Source: DASUAO01 sp046484625 (lineage in GTDB: Bacteria > Actinomycetota > Acidimicrobiia > IMCC26256 > PALSA-555). Taken from it: DNA of 64,000 nt. A program made the translations under genes and the position numbers. The notes under the pieces are model-generated. The model made no database searches. It was given only the letters and a program-made list of their open reading frames with translations, and was not told the origin of the DNA. Positions 58,475 to 64,000 of this stretch are shown piece after piece (the stretch's first letter is position 1; the number at the start of each line of letters is the position of its first letter). The stretch spans positions 1 through 64,000 of the forward strand of contig JAWOIO010000127.1 of the NCBI GenBank assembly GCA_046484625.1, in the 5' to 3' direction.

Positions 58475-61400
58475 ATGGCGATTGCGCCGGAGCAGATCGG
58501 CATCGGTATCCGCCGATACTTCACCCAGCCCGGAGTGCACCCGTACGACACCGTCGAGTGGGAGCAGCGCGACGCCAGGATCCAGAACTTCAAGGACGGC
58601 ACCGATGCCTTCCTCCAGACCGACGTGGAGTTCCCCGTCGCCTGGTCGCAGAACGCGACGAACATCGTGGCCCAGAAGTACTTCCGCGGGACGCTCGACA
58701 CCGACGAGCGTGAGTGGTCGCTCAAGCAGGTGATCGACCGCGTCACCGACACGATCACCGCGTGGGGTGTGCGCGACGGCTACTTCGTCGACGAGCAGGA
58801 GGGCGCCGCGTTCCGCAACGAGCTCAAGTACGTGCTGCTGCACCAGCGCGCTGCGTTCAACTCGCCGGTGTGGTTCAACATCGGCGTGCAGGGGGTTCCG
58901 AAGCAGGCGTCGGCGTGCTTCATCCTCGCGGTCGAGGACACGATGGACGGCATCCTCAACTGGTACCGCGAAGAGGGGACGATCTTCAAGGGTGGGTCGG
59001 GATCGGGGATCAACCTCTCCAACATCCGTTCCTCGCGCGAGCACCTCGCCGGTGGCGGCACCGCGAGCGGCCCGGTGAGCTTCATGCGCGGCGCCGACGC
59101 CTCGGCGGGCACGATCAAGAGCGGGGGCAAGACGCGGCGCGCCGCGAAGATGGTCATCCTCAACGTCGACCACCCCGACGTCGAGGAGTTCATCTGGTGC
59201 AAGGCCCGAGAGGAGCGCAAGGCCCGAGTCCTCAAGGACGCCGGCTTCGACATGGACCTCGACGGGATCGACTCGCATTCCATCCAGTACCAGAACGCCA
59301 ACAACTCGGTGCGCGTCACCGACGAGTTCATGAACGCCGTCGTCGAGGGCACCGACTGGGACCTCACGGCGGTGCGGAGCGACGAGTCGCTCAAGACGGT
59401 GCGTGCGCGCGACCTGATGCGCGCGATCGCCGAGGCCGCGTGGGAGTGCGCCGACCCCGGGATGCAGTACGACACCACGATCAACGCGTGGCACACCGCA
59501 CCCAACACCGGCCGCATCAACGCCTCCAACCCGTGCTCGGAGTACATGCACTTGGACAACTCCGCGTGCAACCTGTCGAGCATCAACCTGCTCGAGTACC
59601 TCAACAACGACGGGTCGTTCGACATCGAGGGCTTCGAGCACACGGTCGAGGTGATGTTCACGGCCCAGGAGATCCTCGTGGGCAACGCCGACTACCCGAC
59701 CGAGGCGATCGGCGACAACAGCCGCAAGTTCCGCCAGCTCGGCCTCGGCTACGCGAACCTCGGCGCGCTCCTCATGGCCCAGGGCCTCGCGTACGACTCC
59801 GACGAGGGCCGCGCCTGGGCGGGTGCGATCACCGCGCTCCTCACCGGGCACGCCTACGCCACGAGCGCGCGCACCGCGGGCCGGATGGGCCCGTTCGCCG
59901 GCTTCGCCGAGAACGCCGAGCCGATGCTCGATGTGCTGCGCAAGCATCGGCGGGAGACCGCGAGCATCGACGAGGACCTCGTCCCGGTCGAGCTGCTCAG
60001 TGCCGCGCAGCGGTCCTGGGACGAGGCCGTCGAGGTCGGCGAGATCCACGGCGTGCGCAACTCCCAGGCGACCGTCCTGGCACCGACCGGCACGATCGGG
60101 CTGATGATGGATTGCGACACCACTGGCATCGAGCCCGACCTCGCGCTCACCAAGTCGAAGAAGCTGGTGGGTGGGGGGACGATGCTGATCGTCAACCAGA
60201 CGATCCCGCGGGCGCTCCGCAAGCTCGGGTACACCAACGAGCAGGCCGATGCGATCGTGGCGCACATCAACGAGCACAAGTCGATCCTCGGTGCGCCCCA
60301 CTTCAAGGAAGAGCACCTGCCGGTGTTCGCGTGCTCCATGGGCGACAACACGATCCACTACATGGGCCACGTGAAGATGATGGCGGCCGTGCAGCCCTTC
60401 ATCTCGGGAGCAATCTCGAAGTGCGTCACCGGCGACACGCTGGTGACCACCTCCGACGGGCTCGTGCGGATCGGGTCGCTCCATCGCGGTGAGTCGGCCG
60501 ACAGCTTCCGCAACGAGATCCTCGAGGTCGCGTCGCTCGACGGCACGCAGAAGACCGACGCCTTCTACTACGGCGGGCACCGCCAGGTGCGCGAGGTCAC
60601 GCTGCGGTCGGGCCACCGCGTGCAGGCGACCCCCAACCATCGGCTCCTCGTCGCTCGCGACGGTGGGCTCGACTGGGTGGCCACCGAGGACCTCGAGCTC
60701 GGGGAGTGGGTTGCCGTCCAGTACGGCGACGACCTCTGGTCGACGCTTCCCGCGCGCTTCGACGACTTCACCCCGTCCGCCGCGTACGGCAACCAGAAGT
60801 CGGTGCGGATCCCGACGGAGATGAGCGAGGAGCTCGCGTTCCTGCTCGGCGCGTACATCTCGGAGGGCCACACCACGCGCTCGAACTGGACGGTCACGAT
60901 CACCAACTCGGTCCCGTCGGTCCTCGACCGCGTCGCGGCCGCGTGGCGCGACGAGTTCGGTGTGGAGGCAAGGCTCGAGGTCCGCGACGACCGGTGCGCC
61001 CAGGTGCACGCCTCGTCGAAGACGATCGTCGAGCTCCTCGAGCACCTCGGGTGTGGCGAACGGGCGTCGGAGAAGCGGATCCCCGACGTCGTCCTGCGCT
61101 CGCCGAAGGAGATCGTGCTCGCGTTCCTCCAGGGGCTCGCGCTCGACGCGTACGTGACGACCTCGACGGCACCCAAGTGGGCGATCTGCATGGACTCTCC
61201 AGGGCTGCTCGACGACCTCCAAGCGATCCTCACGAACCTGGGGATCGTCCACGGACGCGTCTCGAAGGCGAATCCGCAGTACGCCAAGTCCTACGACGAG
61301 GTGTACGTGACCGGCGAGGATGCCCAGCAGCTCGTCGGGCTCGTCCCGTTCCTCGAGCCCGAGAAGGCCGAGCGGGCCGAGCGCCTGCTCGACCTGACGA

Positions 61401-62638
61401 TCCAGCGCGCGCACGACACCGCCGACGTCGTCCCGGGCATCACACCTCGCGAGCTCTACGGCCTCCTGCCGAAGGGTCGGCCGGGTCGGAGCGGGCGGGG
61501 CACCGGGGTCTCGCGGGAGTTCGCGTTCCTCTGCGACCCGCGCACCACGCATGTCACCCGGCGCACCGTCGAGCGGGTCGCCCGGGTCGGGGGAGTGCAC
61601 CTCCCGACCTGGCTCCAGACGGTGCTCGTCGACAACCTGCACTTCAGCCCGGTCCAGGCGGTTCGAGACGGTGACGTCGTCGACGTGTTCGACCTCTCGG
61701 TGCCGGCGACGCACGCCTTCGTCGGCAACGGCATCGTGAACCACAACACGGTCAACATGCCGGAGGAGGCGACGGTCGAAGATGTCGAGGAGCTGTACCT
61801 CGAGGGATGGCGCCTCGGCCTGAAGGCCGTCGCCATCTACCGCGACAACTGCAAGGTCGGCCAGCCCCTCTCCACCCAGAAGAAGGCGAGCGCGGCTGCC
61901 GACCCGGGTGCGGCCGAGATGTCCACCGCGGTCGTCGACGCGCTCACCCAGCAGGTCGAGCGCATCGTCGAGACGGTGATCGTCCAGCAGCCCGTCCGCC
62001 AGAAGCTCGGACGGGTCCGGACCTCGAAGACGTTCTCCTTCCGGGTGGCCGACTGCCACGGGTACGCGACCGTCGGGGAGTTCGAGGACGGGCGTCCCGG
62101 CGAGGTGTTCCTGAAGGTCGCCAAGCAGGGCTCGACGCTCGCCGGGATCATGGACGCGTTCGCGATCTCGGTGAGCATGGGGCTCCAGTACGGAGTGCCC
62201 CTGCGGGCGTTCGTCGAGAAGTTCACGAACATGCGCTTCGAGCCGGCCGGCATGACCGACGACCCGGACCTGCGGTTCGCGACGAGCCTCGTCGACTACA
62301 TCTTCCGGCGCCTCGCGGTCGAGTACATGGACCCGCAGGAGCGGGCCGACCTGGGCGTGCTCACGGTGCACGAGCGGCTGGAGCCGACCCTGCCGGGTGT
62401 CGAGGAGGCGGCGACGCCCACGTCGAAGGGCCAGGACCTCCTGCCGCCCGAGGACCGTGCCCCCGCGGACTCGCTCTTGGACGCCCCACCGGAGGTGTCC
62501 GAGCCGGTGGCCGAGGCGCCGCCGGCTCGGGCGATGGAGGCCGAGGTGGTGCTCTGCTACGTGTGCGGTGACATCATGCAGCGCGCCGGGTCCTGCCACG
62601 CCTGCCCGTCGTGCGGCGCCACGAGCGGCTGCTCGTAG
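58475..62638 (+). CDS. nrdJ: Adenosylcobalamin-dependent (class II) ribonucleotide reductase NrdJ with intein
   Basis: A 1387-residue precursor. The N-extein (1-649) has TASGPVSFMRG, the active-site NPCSEYMHLDNSACNL (about 352-367) and PTGTIGLMMDCDTTG. An intein interrupts ISK/TVNMPEEAT at residues 650-1091. The C-extein (1092-1387) ends in a Cys-rich tail (CYVCGDIMQRAGSCHACPSCG, in part) for zinc or thiol relay. Splicing would give a 945-residue enzyme that makes dNTP precursors without oxygen. Start ATG 58475 follows AGGAGAGAGG; the longer frame lies inside the leader repeats. Confidence 0.94.
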   Translation: MAIAPEQIGIGIRRYFTQPGVHPYDTVEWEQRDARIQNFKDGTDAFLQTDVEFPVAWSQNATNIVAQKYFRGTLDTDEREWSLKQVIDRVTDTITAWGVRDGYFVDEQEGAAFRNELKYVLLHQRAAFNSPVWFNIGVQGVPKQASACFILAVEDTMDGILNWYREEGTIFKGGSGSGINLSNIRSSREHLAGGGTASGPVSFMRGADASAGTIKSGGKTRRAAKMVILNVDHPDVEEFIWCKAREERKARVLKDAGFDMDLDGIDSHSIQYQNANNSVRVTDEFMNAVVEGTDWDLTAVRSDESLKTVRARDLMRAIAEAAWECADPGMQYDTTINAWHTAPNTGRINASNPCSEYMHLDNSACNLSSINLLEYLNNDGSFDIEGFEHTVEVMFTAQEILVGNADYPTEAIGDNSRKFRQLGLGYANLGALLMAQGLAYDSDEGRAWAGAITALLTGHAYATSARTAGRMGPFAGFAENAEPMLDVLRKHRRETASIDEDLVPVELLSAAQRSWDEAVEVGEIHGVRNSQATVLAPTGTIGLMMDCDTTGIEPDLALTKSKKLVGGGTMLIVNQTIPRALRKLGYTNEQADAIVAHINEHKSILGAPHFKEEHLPVFACSMGDNTIHYMGHVKMMAAVQPFISGAISKCVTGDTLVTTSDGLVRIGSLHRGESADSFRNEILEVASLDGTQKTDAFYYGGHRQVREVTLRSGHRVQATPNHRLLVARDGGLDWVATEDLELGEWVAVQYGDDLWSTLPARFDDFTPSAAYGNQKSVRIPTEMSEELAFLLGAYISEGHTTRSNWTVTITNSVPSVLDRVAAAWRDEFGVEARLEVRDDRCAQVHASSKTIVELLEHLGCGERASEKRIPDVVLRSPKEIVLAFLQGLALDAYVTTSTAPKWAICMDSPGLLDDLQAILTNLGIVHGRVSKANPQYAKSYDEVYVTGEDAQQLVGLVPFLEPEKAERAERLLDLTIQRAHDTADVVPGITPRELYGLLPKGRPGRSGRGTGVSREFAFLCDPRTTHVTRRTVERVARVGGVHLPTWLQTVLVDNLHFSPVQAVRDGDVVDVFDLSVPATHAFVGNGIVNHNTVNMPEEATVEDVEELYLEGWRLGLKAVAIYRDNCKVGQPLSTQKKASAAADPGAAEMSTAVVDALTQQVERIVETVIVQQPVRQKLGRVRTSKTFSFRVADCHGYATVGEFEDGRPGEVFLKVAKQGSTLAGIMDAFAISVSMGLQYGVPLRAFVEKFTNMRFEPAGMTDDPDLRFATSLVDYIFRRLAVEYMDPQERADLGVLTVHERLEPTLPGVEEAATPTSKGQDLLPPEDRAPADSLLDAPPEVSEPVAEAPPARAMEAEVVLCYVCGDIMQRAGSCHACPSCGATSGCS
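60422..61747 (+). mobile_element. Intein with LAGLIDADG homing endonuclease in NrdJ
   Basis: 442 residues. It starts with Cys (CVTGDTLVTTSDGLVRIGSL, block A); block B is HRVQATPNHRLLV. The endonuclease blocks are ELAFLLGAYISEGH and VLAFLQGLALDAY, both diverged from LAGLIDADG but keeping the first acidic position (E) and a D-A in the second. Block F/G ends VFDLSVPATHAFVGNGIVNHN, followed by extein Thr. All splicing residues (Cys1, block B T/H, penultimate His, Asn442, +1 Thr) are present, so splicing should work. Confidence 0.92.
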
Positions 62639-62649
62639 CGGAACGCCGC

Positions 62650-62679
62650 ACCGGTCCCCGTCAGCCGACGGGGACCGGT
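62650..62679. terminator. 13-bp bidirectional hairpin after nrdJ
   Basis: ACCGGTCCCCGTC-AGCC-GACGGGGACCGGT, a perfect stem 12 bases after the nrdJ stop. It contains the stop codon of the reverse DUF2277 gene. Confidence 0.75.
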
Positions 62680-62804
62680 CCGAGGCCCAGGCGGGCCCGG
62701 ACGTCGGGCCGACGCATGCGGACGAGCTGGCGCGCCGCGGCCTCGATCTCCTCGTCGGTCGCAAGAGGTTCGAGCCCGCGCAGCTCGGTGATGTTTCGGC
62801 ACAT
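62661..62804 (-). CDS. DUF2277 family small protein
   Basis: A 47-residue product, MCRNITELRGLEPLATDEEIEAAARQLVR (in part), the standard DUF2277 opening (MCRNI..L..FEP.AT..EI..AA.Q.VR). The function is unknown; the family normally runs to 80-90 residues, so this is a short member ending soon after VRMRRPDVRARLGLG. It starts at ATG 62804 with TAGCAT seven bases upstream; that -10 contains the DUF427 stop codon. Confidence 0.75.
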   Translation of the reverse strand: MCRNITELRGLEPLATDEEIEAAARQLVRMRRPDVRARLGLGPVPVG

Positions 62805-62811
62805 GGGCCGG

Positions 62812-62817
62812 ATGCTA
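62812..62817 (-). promoter_or_regulatory. -10 element TAGCAT of the DUF2277 gene
   Basis: Reverse-strand TAGCAT, seven bases, ATG 62804; its first three bases are the TAG stop of the DUF427 gene. Confidence 0.5.
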
Positions 62818-63204
62818 CGCGGAGCGTGACCAGGGGGTCTCGGGGCGGGCCTGGGCCTCGCCGTCGATCGTGATGTCGACCCGCTCGTCGTAGAAGCAGA
62901 CGAGGTCCCGCAGGCGCTCGGCGCTCTCGATCGGGCGTTCGTAGCTCCAGGCCAGGTCGCGGTGCTCGGTGTCATCGATCCGGAGGGTCCAGTACGACGC
63001 CTGGCCCTTGAACGGGCAGACGGTCTCGGTGGTCGTGGCGTCGAGGAGGTCCATCCGCACGTCGGCGCGCGGGAAGTAGTGGCGGACGGGGAGCCCGGTC
63101 TCGAGCATCCCGACCGTGGCCGACGAGTCGGCGATGGTGACGCCGTCGACGCTCACGACGATCCGTCGGCGGTCCTCGTCGAACCCGAGCGCGTGTCCCT
63201 CCAT
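62815..63204 (-). CDS. DUF427 domain protein
   Basis: A 129-residue single-domain member: VRHYFPRADVRMDLL, TVCPFKGQASYWTL and DLAWSYERPIESAERLRDLVCFYDERVDI (in part) are the core DUF427 motifs. The family is beta-rich and of unknown biochemical role. ATG 63204 has TACACT seven bases upstream and no ribosome site. It is followed by the small DUF2277 gene, 10 bases downstream. Confidence 0.87.
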   Translation of the reverse strand: MEGHALGFDEDRRRIVVSVDGVTIADSSATVGMLETGLPVRHYFPRADVRMDLLDATTTETVCPFKGQASYWTLRIDDTEHRDLAWSYERPIESAERLRDLVCFYDERVDITIDGEAQARPETPWSRSA

Positions 63205-63211
63205 GCCGGTC

Positions 63212-63217
63212 AGTGTA
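63212..63217 (-). promoter_or_regulatory. -10 element TACACT, leaderless start of the DUF427 gene
   Basis: Reverse-strand TACACT, seven bases, ATG 63204. Confidence 0.55.
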
Positions 63218-63240
63218 CGTGCAGCTCAGGGCGCGCCACG

Positions 63241-63342
63241 ATGGGCCCGGTGGAGCGCGTCGCGGTCGTCGGGATCTCGGTATCGGGGATGACCACGCTC
63301 GCGTCCACCCTTGCCCGGCCCCTCGGTGTCCCGCGCATCCCG
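63241..63342 (+). pseudogene. Remnant of a P-loop kinase-like gene
   Basis: From ATG 63241 the frame reads VERVAVVGISVSGMTTLASTLARPLGVPRI (in part), which follows the start of adenylate-kinase-like P-loop proteins (VAVVGTSGSGKTTLA...LGVP) residue by residue. The Walker lysine is Met, the GSGK glycine is Val, and homology stops after about 33 residues, where the sequence meets the antiporter gene coming from the other strand. It looks like a truncated, decayed 5' end. Confidence 0.5.
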
Positions 63343-63359
63343 ACTTCGTCCGGCTCGGG

Positions 63360-64000
63360 TCACCTCGGGCCGGCCGGCGCTTCCTCCGCTCCGTCGGCTG
63401 ATCCCGCAGGTCGAGGTGCGGGCGCGCGACGCAGACGGTTCGTGATGGGGTCGGCGAACCGGGTGAGGACCGGACCGGCGATCGCGAGGATCAGCACGTA
63501 GGCGGCCGACAGCGGCACGAGGTCGGGTTCCACGGACGCGCCGATGGCGAGGCCCGCGATCACGATCGAGAACTCACCGCGGGCGACGAGGATGCTCCCG
63601 GCGCGGACGCGACCTCGGGCCTGGATGCCCGCCCGGGCGGCCGCCCACCATCCGGTCCCGAACTTCGTGAATGCCGTGACGACCGCGAGCGCCGCCGCGG
63701 CGATCAACACCGGAGGAAGTGTCGCCGGGTCGATGCGGAGGCTGAAGAGCACGAAGAAGATCGCCGCGAACAGGTCACGTAGCGGACCGATGAGGTTCGA
63801 GACGCGCTCCTGCACCGGCCCGGAGACCGCGATCCCGACGAGGAACGCTCCCACCGCGGCGCTCACCTCCAGCGCCTGCGCGGCGCCGGCGACGAGCAGG
63901 GTCAGACCGAGCACTCCGAGGAGCAGCGCCTCGTCGGTCCGGGCGGCCACCGCCCGCGACACGTGCGAGCCGAACCGCAGGGCGATCACCAGGACGACGG
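63360..64000 (-). CDS. Kef-type (CPA2) cation:proton antiporter, C-terminal part
   Basis: At least 213 residues; the gene runs past the window end. Hydrophobic helices include LLGVLGLTLLVAGAAQALEV and LFAAIFFVLFSLRID, with the family motifs VGAFLVGIAVSG, FFVLFSLRIDP and the LVARGEFSIVIAGLA segment. CPA2 members exchange K+ or Na+ for H+. No RCK/TrkA-N domain follows; the C-terminus is a short Pro/Ala/Arg tail. It converges on the P-loop remnant. Confidence 0.85.
   Translation of the reverse strand, partial: VVLVIALRFGSHVSRAVAARTDEALLLGVLGLTLLVAGAAQALEVSAAVGAFLVGIAVSGPVQERVSNLIGPLRDLFAAIFFVLFSLRIDPATLPPVLIAAAALAVVTAFTKFGTGWWAAARAGIQARGRVRAGSILVARGEFSIVIAGLAIGASVEPDLVPLSAAYVLILAIAGPVLTRFADPITNRLRRAPAPRPAGSADGAEEAPAGPR

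Noticed and set aside
58250..62764. Reverse-strand frame of 1504 codons opposite nrdJ
   Set aside because: It is the codon-complement shadow of nrdJ in high-GC DNA; its translation is Arg/Asp/His-rich without family motifs.
62962..63501. Complete 179-residue forward gene
   Set aside because: The first 93 codons are antisense to DUF427 and the last part is antisense to the antiporter; only the P-loop-like stretch in the middle has meaning.

Overview
The window is about 70% G+C and reads as a chromosomal stretch of a high-GC actinobacterium. The gene order matches actinobacterial blocks: ispG/proS; rimP-nusA-ylxR-infB-DUF503-rbfA-nrnA-truB-ribF; rpsO-pnp-M16 peptidase-dapB; rnj; ftsK-rimO-pgsA-cinA; recA; miaB-miaA-dapF-hflX; lexA-LysM-nrdR-nrdJ. 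Dense packing, GTG/TTG starts and many 4-bp ATGA/GTGA overlaps fit this. The mix of a B12-dependent NrdJ with an intein, an E. coli-like DapD and actinobacterial synteny suggests a deep lineage such as Acidimicrobiia, but that placement is inference. I see no rRNA, tRNA, CRISPR array, insertion sequence or phage.

Layout. 1-5 kb: the end of ispG, then a reverse-strand operon (methyltransferase, murT, gatD, SLC13 permease) that includes lipid II amidation. 5-9.6 kb: proS, ligC, a short HPF/RaiA protein and a convergent Prim-PolC-type polymerase. 9.7-25 kb: translation and RNA machinery behind a leader hairpin, then rpsO, pnp, an M16 peptidase and dapB. 25-32 kb: a complete branched-chain-type ABC importer (livF, livG, livH, livM, binding protein) with an acyl-CoA-ligase-like gene inside the operon. 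32-35 kb: two TetR regulators, a small conserved protein and a six-ligand diiron protein. 35-47 kb: a GAF-GGDEF cyclase, RNase J, an SDR, FtsK, RimO, a pgsA broken by an in-frame TAG, CinA, ThpR and RecA. 47-54.5 kb: TauE, MiaB, MiaA, DapF, HflX, a DapC-type aminotransferase and DapD. 54.5-58 kb: a GlxA-type regulator, LexA, an SOS-controlled LysM protein and NrdR. 58-64 kb: NrdJ with a 442-residue intein, two small DUF genes, a degenerate P-loop fragment and the end of a Kef-type antiporter.

Two themes connect the genes. First, DNA damage and dNTP supply: LexA boxes CGAAC-N4-GTTCG lie in the promoters of recA, lexA and the LysM gene (three boxes). The recA and LysM leaders share GACTGTCACACCC, and NrdR sits directly upstream of its likely target nrdJ, whose leader carries a large repeat/stem structure. 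Second, initiation: about eighteen genes heading transcription units have a TANNNT -10 element ending 6-8 bases before the start codon and no Shine-Dalgarno, the pattern expected for leaderless mRNAs. Operon-internal and a few highly expressed genes (hpf, rimP, the ABC binding protein, recA, nrdJ, dapD) have ordinary AGGAGG-like sites.

The points most worth following are the pgsA stop codon, the nrdJ leader, the triple-box SOS gene, the shared motif in the SOS leaders, and the acyl-CoA-ligase-like protein with altered catalytic motifs in the ABC operon.
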